A DNA stretch of 64,000 bases from CAMTUW01 sp947085035 (GTDB lineage: Bacteria > Actinomycetota > Coriobacteriia > Anaerosomatales > PHET01): contig CAMTUW010000001.1 in the NCBI GenBank assembly GCA_947085035.1, positions 62,001-126,000 of the forward strand, written 5' to 3'. The notes under the pieces are model-generated. The model ran no database searches and had not been told where the DNA came from. It saw only the letters and a list, made by a program, of their open reading frames with translations. Shown here one piece after another: positions 1 through 8,312 of the stretch. Position numbers and translations under genes: made by a program. How positions within the stretch are numbered: the first letter of the stretch is position 1; each line of letters opens with the position of its first letter.

Positions 1-839
1 CGACCGCAGACCGCGAGTGCATCGGCTGCGCCAAGCTCGTCGTCTTCGCGAACATGGTTGAGGACAATCCGTTCATGGCGGGCGCCGTGCACGGCTCGGG
101 AGAACCGGACGCCGTGATCAACGTAGGCATCTCAGGCCCCGGCGTGGTCAGGGCGATCGTCTCGGCACTGCCGCAGGATGCAGACCTCACCGCCGTGGCC
201 GAAGCGATCAAGGGCACGGCATTCAAGATAACCCGCGCCGGCGAACTCGTGGCCCGCGAAGCGGCACGGCGTCTCGGCGTGGAGATGGGGATCGTCGACC
301 TCTCGTTGGCCCCCACACCGGCCGAGGGCGACTCGGTCGCAGAGATCATCGAGGCGATGGGCGTCGGCCGCTGCGGCGGACCGGGCACGACCGCCGCGCT
401 CGCGCTTCTCAACGACGCGATCAAGAAGGGCGGCGCGATGGGCACCTCGAGCACCGGCGGCCTCTCGGGCGCCTTCATCCCCGTCTCGGAGGACGCGGGC
501 ATGATTCGCGCGGCAGAGTCCGGCGCGCTCACGCTCGAGAAACTCGAGGCGATGACTGCGGTGTGCTCCGTGGGCCTCGACATGATCGCGATCCCCGGCG
601 ACACGACTGCCGAGACGATCGCAGGCATCATCGCCGATGAGTGCGCCATCGGAGTGGTGAACAGCAAGACGACCGCCGTTCGGCTGATTCCCGCGATCGG
701 CAAGCGCGTCGGTGATCGCCTGAGCTTCGGCGGGCTGCTCGGTCAGGCCCCGGTCATGCCGGTCAACGCATGGGCGGGAACGGTGTTCGCCCGACGCGGA
801 GGAAGGCTGCCCGCACCTCTCCAGTCTCTCAGGAACTGA
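1..839 (+). CDS. UPF0210 (DUF711 / PFL family) protein, 3' part
   Basis: The reading frame is already open at base 3 and the residues before the first ATG (base 54) continue the family pattern, so this is a gene cut by the window edge, not one starting at 54. Family hallmarks are the run DNPFMAGAVHG, the glycine-rich VGISGPGVV, and the C-terminal stretch with SVGLDMIAIPGDT and a GGLLGQAPVMPVN motif. Members resemble glycyl-radical (PFL)-like folds but have no firmly assigned reaction. It ends 127 bases before the next gene. Family assignment is from motif recognition; the function is unknown. Confidence 0.85.
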   Translation, partial: TADRECIGCAKLVVFANMVEDNPFMAGAVHGSGEPDAVINVGISGPGVVRAIVSALPQDADLTAVAEAIKGTAFKITRAGELVAREAARRLGVEMGIVDLSLAPTPAEGDSVAEIIEAMGVGRCGGPGTTAALALLNDAIKKGGAMGTSSTGGLSGAFIPVSEDAGMIRAAESGALTLEKLEAMTAVCSVGLDMIAIPGDTTAETIAGIIADECAIGVVNSKTTAVRLIPAIGKRVGDRLSFGGLLGQAPVMPVNAWAGTVFARRGGRLPAPLQSLRN

Positions 840-881
840 GCCCCACGCGTACTCATTCCGACCGTTCACCGGAAATTGGCC

Positions 882-909
882 TAAAGATTGCGTACAACTG
901 AGCCGATGG
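882..909 (+). promoter_or_regulatory. Possible sigma-28-like promoter ahead of the secreted protein gene
   Basis: TAAA at 882-885 is followed after 16 bases by GCCGATGG at 902-909, close to the sigma-28/SigD pattern (TAAA, about 15 bases, GCCGATAA). No better -35/-10 pair is evident in the 127-base gap. The same TAAA-N16-CCGAT spacing recurs at 57636. This is a motif resemblance only. Confidence 0.3.
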
Positions 910-966
910 AGCATATGTCAGTCGCTCAGTGTCAACATCCAGGGTCACCGAATCTAGGAGGATTCA

Positions 967-1395
967 ATGAAGAAGCTCGTTCTCATCACCGCTATCACAG
1001 CGATGGCCATCTTCGGCGTCATGGCGTCGGCTAACGCCGCCAGCGATGCCATCACCATCAGCGCCACCGTCAACTCGCGCATCATCGTGACTGTGCCTGC
1101 TGACCACGACTTCGGGCTCGTCGAGCCCGACGCCGGCCTACAGAACACGAGCGGCAACGTGAACGTCCGCTCGAACGTCGCCTACACGATGGGTCAGGCC
1201 GAAACGGGCGACACTTCTGGCCTGTTCTACACCACCGGTACTGCGATGGACGGCACGAGCTCGAACGCGAAGGCTCCGTCGGCCGCTGGCGCCAACTGGG
1301 CTCAGACTTGGAACTTCAATCCGGCCACCGGTGGCGACTGGGCCGATCCGGGCGACTACTCCGCGACTTACACCTACACGGCGCTGGCTTTCTAG
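967..1395 (+). CDS. Small secreted beta-rich surface protein (WxL-like)
   Basis: 142 residues. Residues 1-24 form a signal peptide (MKK, hydrophobic core, ANA-A cleavage). The mature part is rich in Thr, Ser, Asn and Gly, alternates in a beta pattern and ends in aromatic strands (GDYSATYTYTALAF). The ending recalls the C-terminus of WxL or related Ig-like surface domains, but no clear WxL signature is present. The ATG has a strong AGGAGG seven bases upstream. The convergent neighbour is a DUF916-like anchored protein, the usual partner of WxL proteins, which suggests they work together on the cell surface. The exact family is uncertain. Confidence 0.65.
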   Translation: MKKLVLITAITAMAIFGVMASANAASDAITISATVNSRIIVTVPADHDFGLVEPDAGLQNTSGNVNVRSNVAYTMGQAETGDTSGLFYTTGTAMDGTSSNAKAPSAAGANWAQTWNFNPATGGDWADPGDYSATYTYTALAF

Positions 1396-1418
1396 TCCCA
1401 AGCTTCCCGCTCGACACC

Positions 1419-1449
1419 AAGAAGACCCCGGCCTCGCCGGGGTCTTCTT
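1419..1449. terminator. Bidirectional intrinsic terminator
   Basis: A perfect 14-bp stem (1419-1432 with 1436-1449) closes a 3-base loop. The arm reads AAGAAGACCCCGGC, so the hairpin ends in a T/C-rich stretch on the + strand and equivalently on the - strand. It lies exactly between the two convergent genes ending at 1395 and 1454. Confidence 0.88.
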
Positions 1450-1453
1450 CTTC

Positions 1454-2461
1454 TCACGTCACCGGTCGCCCTCGTCGTCGTGCTCGAGCGGCGAGCTTCC
1501 TCTCGCCAGCCTTGCGACCACTGCTCCACGTGGCGAACACCGCCAGCGCGCCCAGCAAAGCGATACCCGCCACCACGAGCCACAGCGGGAACACCCACAC
1601 CAGCGCCTCTTCCTCGATGCTTTTCACGAGCCCCTGCGAGCCGGGCTCCGCGCTGGGGTACTCCACGACCAGACGCACGCGATTCGGGCCGATCGCCGCG
1701 GCGGAAAGGTCCAGGTTCCCCGAATACTCACGAATGGCGTCCGCGTACACGGGAGTCTGGGACATCACCTCGCTCACGGACCGTTCGTCCTTTGACGAGT
1801 CCAGCACGAGAAGCCGCGCGTTGACCAGCACATCGACGTTTCCCGTGTTGCGCAAGGTGAACGAATAGACGTCCGCGTCCCCGATGACGAACGCGGGAAC
1901 CTTGAACGGACGGATCTCCAGCCGCTCGACAACAGTACCTTCCACCCGAGTCTTGATCCGCGCGCCTATGCGGGCGTTCACGCGAGCGGTTCCCGCCTCC
2001 GGAGCACCGTTGGGCTCGAACATCTCGAAGAAGAGAACCGCCTGCTTGTCTCCGGGCGCCGCTGTCGTGGGGACATAGACCTCGAAGCTGACGGGAATCC
2101 TGGCTCCGGGAGCTGCCTCTATGTAAGGGACGTTTCCTTGAGTCTTGGCACCGGGGGGGAGGATCACCCGAACCCACGAGGCCGGACTGGTCACTTGGTT
2201 GGCGTCCAACGGCGGAACGAGGTACTCGACGGTACCGTCATCTTTGATCTGCTGGTTCGCCGCGTACACCTTCACGAACATCGGGGTCGAACCCTCGTTG
2301 ATGACGAAGAGCTCACCTTTGCCCACCGAGCCCGCAGCCGCGCTGAAATCGAAGGTCGTCGCCGACAGCCCCAACTTGCGCTCGCCAACTGCTGCCGCCG
2401 AAAGTGGCAGCAGCATCACCAGTGCAAGAATCACTACAACAACGAGCCGCTTGTGGTTCAT
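1454..2461 (-). CDS. DUF916-like (WxL-interacting-type) membrane-anchored surface protein
   Basis: 335 residues. A signal peptide (1-24) is followed by two immunoglobulin-like beta domains. The first carries the pattern of DUF916 proteins (LGLSATTFDF, FVINEGSTPMFVKVY, WVRVILPPGA, then a PVSFEVYVP strand). A C-terminal transmembrane helix (about 287-310) precedes a strongly basic tail of Arg and Lys, giving outside-facing domains anchored in the membrane. The start codon overlaps the stop of the upstream response-regulator gene by one base (TGATG), implying translational coupling. Likely binds a secreted partner or the wall; the small secreted protein ending at 1395 is a candidate. Confidence 0.72.
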   Translation of the reverse strand: MNHKRLVVVVILALVMLLPLSAAAVGERKLGLSATTFDFSAAAGSVGKGELFVINEGSTPMFVKVYAANQQIKDDGTVEYLVPPLDANQVTSPASWVRVILPPGAKTQGNVPYIEAAPGARIPVSFEVYVPTTAAPGDKQAVLFFEMFEPNGAPEAGTARVNARIGARIKTRVEGTVVERLEIRPFKVPAFVIGDADVYSFTLRNTGNVDVLVNARLLVLDSSKDERSVSEVMSQTPVYADAIREYSGNLDLSAAAIGPNRVRLVVEYPSAEPGSQGLVKSIEEEALVWVFPLWLVVAGIALLGALAVFATWSSGRKAGERKLAARARRRGRPVT

Positions 2462-3210
2462 CAGATCCCAACCGCCTCTCGGAACTGCTTGACCTGTCTT
2501 CTAGCAACGGGGATGTGCGTCTCGTCGCGGTCGGCGGCGACCACGACGTACCCGCCGTTGATCCGCAGGATCTCCTTGATCCTGTTCAGGCTGACGAGGT
2601 GACTGCGGTGCACCCGCACGAACGACTCGCGCGTCAGCCTCACCTCGAGCTCCGAGAGCGTGAGATCGACCAGGTACTGGTTCTCGTACGTGTGCGTGTA
2701 GGTCGACTTGTTTCGCGCGGACAGGTAGACGATGTCATCGATGTCGAGAAGCACCGTCCGCCCGCCCTTGCGCACAGCCAGCTTGCGAAACTCGGACTCG
2801 CTGCTCAACGCGGGCTCGGAGGTCACGCGTCTACGACTCCTGGCGAGGCTTTCGACCCGCGCCGACAGTTCCATGATGTTGAACGGCTTGGTGACGTATT
2901 GCTGCACGCCCTGCTTGAAGGCGAGGATCTTGGCGAGATCCTGGGACTTTGCGGTGAGCATGATGACGGGGGTCTCTGAAGTTGCCGGGTTGTTCCGGAT
3001 GTCCATGAGTGCCATCCAGCCATCCACCCGAGGCATCATGATGTCGAGCACGACCACGTCGATGCGCTCACGTCCCAGCACATCGATTCCCTCGCCGCCG
3101 TCGGCCGCGCCGAACACGCGCATCCCATCGGTCTCGAGACCCATCCTGATCATGTCGACAATCGACTCATCGTCGTCAACCACTAGAACGTGAATCGCGT
3201 CGTCAGACAC
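2461..3210 (-). CDS. LytTR-family response regulator
   Basis: 249 residues from a GTG at 3210. That start is preferred over an in-frame codon at 3258 because GGGAGA lies seven bases before it and the receiver domain begins right after. Receiver domain about 5-120: acidic pocket VDDDE, phospho-acceptor Asp near residue 56 in VVLDIMMP, conserved TKPF lysine. LytTR DNA-binding domain about 145-245, with FVRVHRSHLVSLNRI. It would bind DNA as a phosphorylation-dependent regulator. No histidine kinase is adjacent. Coupled by a one-base overlap to the DUF916-like gene, so surface-protein control is a reasonable inference. Confidence 0.88.
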   Translation of the reverse strand: MSDDAIHVLVVDDDESIVDMIRMGLETDGMRVFGAADGGEGIDVLGRERIDVVVLDIMMPRVDGWMALMDIRNNPATSETPVIMLTAKSQDLAKILAFKQGVQQYVTKPFNIMELSARVESLARSRRRVTSEPALSSESEFRKLAVRKGGRTVLLDIDDIVYLSARNKSTYTHTYENQYLVDLTLSELEVRLTRESFVRVHRSHLVSLNRIKEILRINGGYVVVAADRDETHIPVARRQVKQFREAVGI

Positions 3211-3310
3211 CGTTCGTTCTCCCTGCTGAGCCGATTGGAGGATCGATTCTGCCGACAAGCGCCGCGAAGCGCCGTTCGTCGGTCAACTCGATTGTACCCC
3301 ACCGCGCTTG

Positions 3311-4765
3311 TCAGGAGCCGCCGAGCCACCGATCCATCGCATGCGCCGCCGTCTTACCGGCCCCCATCGCAAGAATCACGGTAGCCGCACCGGTCACGAT
3401 GTCGCCTCCCGCGAAGACGCCGGGGATGTTCGTGGCTCCATCCTCATCAGCGACCACGTACCCCCACCGATTTCGCTCGAGATCGGGGGCTGCGTCGTTG
3501 AGCAGCGGATTGGCCCCCGTGCCCGCAGCGATGATCACCGTGTCGCAATCGATCTCGAACTCACTGCCCAGCACGCACATCGGTGCCCGTCGACCGCTCG
3601 CATCGGGCTCACCGAGCTCCATGCGAGTCACCACGATACCGGTCACGAACCCATCGTGACCCAACACCTCCACCGGAGAGCACAGCAGCTTGAACTCCAC
3701 GCCCTCCTCCTTGGCGTGATGGACCTCTTCCAGTCGCGCCGGCATCTCGTCTTCGGTGCGGCGATACACCAGGAACACCTCGTCAGCGCCGAGTCTGACC
3801 GCCGTGCGCGCCGCGTCCATGGCAACGTTGCCCGCACCTACGACCGCGACCTTGCGGCCCCTCCAGACCGGAGTGTCGGACTTCGTCGGGAACTCGTGCG
3901 CGCCCATGAGGTTGACGCGCGTCAGGAACTCGTTGGCCGAGTAGACGCCGTTCATGTTCTCGCCCGGTATGCCGAGAAACACCGGCAGTCCGGCCCCGGA
4001 ACCGATGAAGACCGCTCCATACCCTTCTGCGGTCATCAGGTCCTCGATGGTGGCGATGCGCCCTATCACCTGGTCGCACTCGATGCGCACGCCCATCTCC
4101 TCGATGAGACCCACTTCGGCCTCGACGATGCTCTTGGGCAGCCGAAATCCGGGAATGCCGTAGGTGAGCACGCCGCCAGGCGCATGGAGCGACTCGAAGA
4201 CCGTCACCTCGTGGCCGAGCTTCGCAAGCTCGCCCGCGCACGCCAGTCCGGCCGGACCGGATCCCACGACAGCGCAGCGAAAGCCGGTGGGCGTGGCGAC
4301 TTCAGGCACGCAGCGGTGCTCGATCTCGCAGGCAAGGTCGTAGTCGCCCAGGTAGCGCTCGAGACGCCCGATGGCTACCGGAGTGCCCTTCTTGGCCAGC
4401 ACACAGACCGCCTCGCACTGCTCCTCCTGAGGGCACACGCGGCCACAGACAGCGGGAAGTGTATTGCGTTCCTTCAGTATCTCGGCGCCAGCGCGAAGGT
4501 CTCCATCGATGATCGCGCCGATGAAGTCCTTGATGCGGATGTTGACGGGGCAGCCCGCCTCACAGGTGGCGTTCTTGCACTGAAGGCAGCGCATCGCCTC
4601 GGCCAGCGCTTGATCGTCAGAGTATCCCAGCGCCACTTCATCGAAGGTGTGGCGGCGCGACGACGCATCGCGTTGTGGCATCGCTACGCGAGGAGCACGA
4701 CTCGGCTTGTGCCGAGGCTTCTCGCTCGAGGATCCGGGTGTTTCGTGCTCATTCACAGGTGGCAT
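3311..4765 (-). CDS. gltA: NADPH-dependent glutamate synthase small subunit-type / NfnB-like flavoprotein
   Basis: 484 residues from the ATG at 4765 (AGGAG six bases upstream; an in-frame TTG at 4771 is less likely). The N-terminal iron-sulfur domain holds cysteines in RCLQCKNATCEAGCPVNI and in the CGRVCPQEEQCEAVC run, binding [4Fe-4S] clusters. An FAD site (VVGSGPAGLACAGEL) and an NAD(P)H site (VVGAGNVAMDAARTA) follow. In the family this protein either feeds electrons to glutamate synthesis or forms the large subunit of the bifurcating NADH-dependent ferredoxin:NADP oxidoreductase. The partner gene overlaps it by 13 bases, which favours the two-subunit Nfn-type or sulfide-dehydrogenase-type enzyme. 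Confidence 0.82.
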   Translation of the reverse strand: MPPVNEHETPGSSSEKPRHKPSRAPRVAMPQRDASSRRHTFDEVALGYSDDQALAEAMRCLQCKNATCEAGCPVNIRIKDFIGAIIDGDLRAGAEILKERNTLPAVCGRVCPQEEQCEAVCVLAKKGTPVAIGRLERYLGDYDLACEIEHRCVPEVATPTGFRCAVVGSGPAGLACAGELAKLGHEVTVFESLHAPGGVLTYGIPGFRLPKSIVEAEVGLIEEMGVRIECDQVIGRIATIEDLMTAEGYGAVFIGSGAGLPVFLGIPGENMNGVYSANEFLTRVNLMGAHEFPTKSDTPVWRGRKVAVVGAGNVAMDAARTAVRLGADEVFLVYRRTEDEMPARLEEVHHAKEEGVEFKLLCSPVEVLGHDGFVTGIVVTRMELGEPDASGRRAPMCVLGSEFEIDCDTVIIAAGTGANPLLNDAAPDLERNRWGYVVADEDGATNIPGVFAGGDIVTGAATVILAMGAGKTAAHAMDRWLGGS

Positions 4766-5652
4766 CCGCAACTCCTGAAGAACTCGGCATCTGCTTCGCG
4801 CTCCTCGTCGACGTAGATGCGCTGACGGCTCATGAGCTCCTCCCAGTCGACGGCGTGACCGTCGAAGTCAGGGCCCTCGACGCAGCCGAAACGGGTCTTC
4901 CCGCCCACCGTCACCCGACAGGCACCGCACATACCGGTCCCGTCGACCATGATCGGGTTGAGCGAGACCGTCGTGGGTACGCCGGGCTCGGCGGTGGTCG
5001 CACAGCAGAACTTCATCATGATCGCCGGACCCACCGCGAAAGCATGATCGATCGCCTCTTGCTCGCAAAGCTCCTTGAGCGGAGTGGTGACAAGGCCCTT
5101 GTCGCCCGCAGAGCCATCATCGGTCATGATGCGCAGTCGCACCCCGGGAAGGGCCGCGATCTCGTCTTGGAGGATGAGGAGGTCTGCCGTGCGTGCACCG
5201 AGTATCACGGTGACGTCGTTGCCTGCAGCGGCCATCGCGCGCGCGACGGGATACGCCACGGCCGCGCCCACGCCACCCCCGACGACAGCCACGCGCCCGA
5301 GACCGTCCACGTGCGTGGGCATCCCGAGCGGACCAACGACGTCAGCGAGGCTCTCGCCGACCGCCATGTGGGAGAGCTCATGGGTGGTCTTTCCGACACG
5401 CATGAAGATGAACCGGACCCAGCCCTCTTCGGCGGACCAGTCACTGAACGTGAGCGGAATGCGCTCGCCATGCGTAGTAGTGCGCACCATGAGGAACTGA
5501 CCAGCCTTGACCTTGCGCGCGATTCGCGGCGCCTCGACACCCATCTCGAAGACCGCGTCAGACAGCGCGCGTGTGTGGACGATGCGAAACAGAGGAGCCA
5601 CCTCCCGGCAGAGCAGTTCTGGACTGGCCGAATATCGGAACAGTATACCCAT
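4753..5652 (-). CDS. Sulfide/dihydroorotate dehydrogenase-like FAD/NAD-binding subunit (NfnA-type)
   Basis: 299 residues from an ATG at 5652. Domains: FAD-binding barrel (AGQFLMVRTT, then RIPLTFSDW), an NAD-binding region (VAVVGGGVGAAVAYPVA), and a C-terminal [2Fe-2S] motif with MCGACRVTVGGKTRFGC. It should pass electrons between NAD(H), FAD and the partner flavoprotein downstream in the cytoplasm. Start odd: homologues usually begin at the LFRIV strand. A CTG at 5592 sits there, eight bases behind GGGAGG, whereas the ATG lacks a clear ribosome site; a 279-residue product from CTG is possible. The stop lies inside the start region of the next gene. Confidence 0.82.
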   Translation of the reverse strand: MGILFRYSASPELLCREVAPLFRIVHTRALSDAVFEMGVEAPRIARKVKAGQFLMVRTTTHGERIPLTFSDWSAEEGWVRFIFMRVGKTTHELSHMAVGESLADVVGPLGMPTHVDGLGRVAVVGGGVGAAVAYPVARAMAAAGNDVTVILGARTADLLILQDEIAALPGVRLRIMTDDGSAGDKGLVTTPLKELCEQEAIDHAFAVGPAIMMKFCCATTAEPGVPTTVSLNPIMVDGTGMCGACRVTVGGKTRFGCVEGPDFDGHAVDWEELMSRQRIYVDEEREADAEFFRSCGCHL

Positions 5653-5675
5653 ACGCACTCGGAGAGGCGGAACGA

Positions 5676-5704
5676 TTGAGACGAGAGCGTCCGCCTGATA
5701 CACT
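5676..5704 (+). promoter_or_regulatory. Sigma-70-type promoter for the M23 peptidase gene
   Basis: TTGAGA (5676-5681) and TACACT (5699-5704) are separated by exactly 17 bases. The predicted transcript starts about 60 bases before the ATG at 5771. It sits in the divergent gap with the NfnA-type gene. Confidence 0.55.
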
Positions 5705-5770
5705 GTCACTCGAAATGCGCCTTCCGGCGGCCCCACCACGACATTGCAGCCACTCCGGAGGAACCAGACC

Positions 5771-6994
5771 ATGCATCGTAGCCGCGCGCTCATCGCAACT
5801 CTCCTCACTCTTACCTTGGCCTTCGGTTCAGTCATGCCCGCGTACGGCGTAACGCGAGCCGAACTCGAGGCCCACCGGAAGAAGGCCGAAGACGCCCGCA
5901 GCAAGGCGGCGGACGCCGATGCGCTGGCGAAGAGACTCGCTGGCGAAGTGGCGGCTCTCGATGGACAGATCGACGCACTCCAAAAGCAGGCCGATGCCCT
6001 GTCACCACAGATAGCGACCGCCACCAAACGCACGGCGGCGCTGCGTCTCGAGGTGGCGCAGTTGCGTGCTGACGCCGCCGCTGCACAGGCCGAGATCGAT
6101 CGCACGCAAGTCGATCTCGACACGCAGAAGGCCGCGCTCGCGGCCAAGGCGGAGACCACGTACAAGCAGGGCAGTTGGTTCTATCTTGACCTGGTGCTGG
6201 GCTCACTCGACTTCAGCGATCTCATCGCTCGAACCGAACTCGTCACCCGCGTCATCGAGTCCAACAACAACGCAGCCGCCGACCTGAGCCGCACGAAAGT
6301 GACGCTCGCCGAGGCGAAGAGCAAACTCGACCGCTCGCTGCAGACGGCGTCTTTGAAGAGACGTGAGGCCGAGGCGGTCGAGGCGCAACTACGCGGACTG
6401 CGAGGCCAGCACCAAAGCGCCGCTAACAAGCGCGAGGCTGTACAGAACGAGAAGTCCAGCCTCATGTCGCAGAGCAAGAAGAACGCGACACGTCTGCGGG
6501 CACTGGCCGACGCAGAGGAGGCGGAATCCGAGCGTCTCGCTCGGGAGCTCGCAGGCAACGGCTCTGGGGAGTTCGCGGGCACGATGTCGTGGCCGGTGCC
6601 CGCCTCGCGACGCATCACCTCGCCTTTCGGATGGCGCATCTCCCCTATCCACCGCCGCAGAATGTTTCACGCCGGCATCGACATCGGCCGACCCAAGGCC
6701 GACGAAGACTGGCCTGAGTCCCAGCGCACCATCGTGGCGGCGGCCTCCGGAACCGTGATCTCTGCCGGATACCGAGGCGGTTACGGCAACACCATCATCC
6801 TCGACCATGGAAACGGCGTGACGACGCTTTACGCGCACATAGCAGGTGGCGGCATCAAGGTCTCCACAGGTCAGGAAGTGGCTCGAGGCGACAGGATCGG
6901 CATCGTGGGCAACACCGGCAACTCCACCGGGCCGCACCTGCACTTCGAAGTGCGCGTCAACGGCGTACCCAAGAACCCTGCCAACTACTTCTAG
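5771..6994 (+). CDS. Secreted coiled-coil M23 peptidase (EnvC/NlpD-like)
   Basis: 407 residues. The ATG at 5771 is chosen (GGAG about ten bases upstream; an in-frame TTG lies at 5744). Signal peptide 1-27, then a long Ala/Lys/Glu-rich coiled coil (about 30-270) and a C-terminal LytM/M23 domain (about 285-400). The zinc-binding set looks intact: HAGID supplies His and Asp, and PHLHFEV the second His pair, so it may be an active peptidoglycan endopeptidase. Its coiled coil resembles proteins that couple wall cleavage to division. It has its own promoter and converges with pth only 12 bases away. Confidence 0.87.
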   Translation: MHRSRALIATLLTLTLAFGSVMPAYGVTRAELEAHRKKAEDARSKAADADALAKRLAGEVAALDGQIDALQKQADALSPQIATATKRTAALRLEVAQLRADAAAAQAEIDRTQVDLDTQKAALAAKAETTYKQGSWFYLDLVLGSLDFSDLIARTELVTRVIESNNNAAADLSRTKVTLAEAKSKLDRSLQTASLKRREAEAVEAQLRGLRGQHQSAANKREAVQNEKSSLMSQSKKNATRLRALADAEEAESERLARELAGNGSGEFAGTMSWPVPASRRITSPFGWRISPIHRRRMFHAGIDIGRPKADEDWPESQRTIVAAASGTVISAGYRGGYGNTIILDHGNGVTTLYAHIAGGGIKVSTGQEVARGDRIGIVGNTGNSTGPHLHFEVRVNGVPKNPANYF

Positions 6995-7006
6995 CCGGAG
7001 GCGCCC

Positions 7007-7573
7007 CTAGTCGACGTTGCAGTCCCTCATCGCAGCGTCGATGCCGTGCTCAAGAATGTGAAGTACGGCTTGGGCGGCCGTCGGGATGGAGTCCTCGAAC
7101 TCCTCGAGCGCGGCGCCGCGCAGTGGCTGCAGCACCCAATCCGCAGCGTCCATGCGCCCGGGAGGACGACCGACACCCACCCGCACACGCAGGTAAGCGT
7201 CGGTGCCGAGCTTCTCGTGAATCGAGCGCAGGCCGTTGTGTCCACCGTGCCCACCGCCCAACTTGCAGAGCACCCTTCCGGGGGCAAGATCGATGTCATC
7301 GTGGACGATGATCAACCTGTCCGGCGAGATGGCGTACGACGCGACGAGCTTGCTCACAGGCCCGCCCGAGACGTTCATGAACGACTGTGGCTTCGCGAGA
7401 ACGAGGTCATCGCCATCGAAGCGCACGACAGCGACTCTCGAGCCCGCCTCGTCCTTCCAATACGTCGCTCGTAGGTTCTCGCTCAAGAGATCGACGACCA
7501 AGAAACCGGCGTTGTGTCGGGTCAGTTCGTATTGGGGGCCTGGGTTACCCAGCCCAACGACAAGGTGGGTCAT
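7007..7573 (-). CDS. pth: Peptidyl-tRNA hydrolase
   Basis: 188 residues, normal family length. Releases peptides from prematurely dropped peptidyl-tRNA in the cytoplasm. The N-terminal VGLGNPGPQYELTRHNAGF contains the conserved Asn and the catalytic His; KPQSFMNVSG and the HDDIDL segment with its catalytic Asp follow, as does GGGHGGHNGL. It is preceded by rplY, the common actinobacterial arrangement, with 42 bases between them. Confidence 0.96.
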   Translation of the reverse strand: MTHLVVGLGNPGPQYELTRHNAGFLVVDLLSENLRATYWKDEAGSRVAVVRFDGDDLVLAKPQSFMNVSGGPVSKLVASYAISPDRLIIVHDDIDLAPGRVLCKLGGGHGGHNGLRSIHEKLGTDAYLRVRVGVGRPPGRMDAADWVLQPLRGAALEEFEDSIPTAAQAVLHILEHGIDAAMRDCNVD

Positions 7574-7615
7574 TGACGGTCACTCACAGCGCGCCCGTCC
7601 ACACGTGCGACGTCC

Positions 7616-8242
7616 CTACTCGGGCTTTGCCGCACCGATGACCTCTGGCTCGGTCAGCTCCGCAGCCACTTCTTCCTCGATCTCGCTACGAGGAGCGAGG
7701 ACAGACGCCACCACGCCTGCCGGGTCGTCAAGAAGGGTAACCCCGGCTGGCACGACGATATCGCCGACGAGCAGCAGGTCACCCATCTCAAGCGCTGAGA
7801 TGTCGTGCTCGATCGACTCGGGAAGATCGCCCGGCAGCGCTTCGATGTTGAGCTCGTAGACGGCGACGCTGAGCACACCGCCAGCCCTCACGCCTTCCGG
7901 ATCGTTGACGAGGTGAAGCGAAGTAACCGCGTGCACGGGCTTGGTCATCGAAACGGCGAGGAAGTCGATGTGGAGCACCTGGCCCTTGACGGCGGAGCGC
8001 TGCACGTCGCGGATCATCACGTTGATCGGCTTCTTCTCGCCCTCGAGGGTGAGCTCGATGACGCCGCTACTGCCATGCTGTGCGTACCAGACCTCGAATT
8101 CGTGACGGTCGATCGCCACGGAAGACGTCTCGCGGTTCGGACCGTAGACCACGGCTGGGATCTGTCCCGCCGAGCCAAGGCGACGGCTCGACTTGCCTAT
8201 CACGGTGCGGGGTGAAGCGGTGAACTCACTGACTTCAGTCAT
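7616..8242 (-). CDS. rplY: 50S ribosomal protein L25 / Ctc
   Basis: 208 residues, the long two-domain CTC form that binds 5S rRNA. The N-terminal L25 domain (residues about 5-95) contains RRLGSAGQIPAVVYG; the C-terminal TL5/CTC beta domain runs to about 185 and ends in an acidic Glu/Ala-rich tail. AAGGAG lies eight bases before the ATG. In Bacillota the Ctc protein is stress-induced; here it sits between prs and pth, so at minimum it is part of a translation-linked cluster. Confidence 0.93.
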   Translation of the reverse strand: MTEVSEFTASPRTVIGKSSRRLGSAGQIPAVVYGPNRETSSVAIDRHEFEVWYAQHGSSGVIELTLEGEKKPINVMIRDVQRSAVKGQVLHIDFLAVSMTKPVHAVTSLHLVNDPEGVRAGGVLSVAVYELNIEALPGDLPESIEHDISALEMGDLLLVGDIVVPAGVTLLDDPAGVVASVLAPRSEIEEEVAAELTEPEVIGAAKPE

Positions 8243-8273
8243 GAGGTGACTCCTTCAGGTCTCTTACTCGTCA

Positions 8274-8291
8274 GAGGGGTTCCTACCCCTC
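8274..8291 (-). terminator. Hairpin between prs and rplY
   Basis: A perfect 7-bp stem (8274-8280 with 8285-8291) with loop TCCT lies 22 bases after the prs stop and 32 bases before the rplY start. There is no following U-tract, so it may attenuate or mark RNA processing and need not terminate. Confidence 0.35.
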
Positions 8292-8312
8292 CCGGCACAC
8301 ACTCGACGGGCT

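Noticed and set aside
840..966. Second c-di-GMP riboswitch before the secreted protein gene
   Set aside because: A GCCGATGG is present but the CGCAAAG core, P2 stem and GAAA loop are missing.
3308..4816. Long open frame on the plus strand opposite the gltA-type gene
   Set aside because: It is a mirror of the real gene in a high-G+C region, has no ribosome site and no recognisable motif; the opposite strand carries clear FAD and NAD sites.
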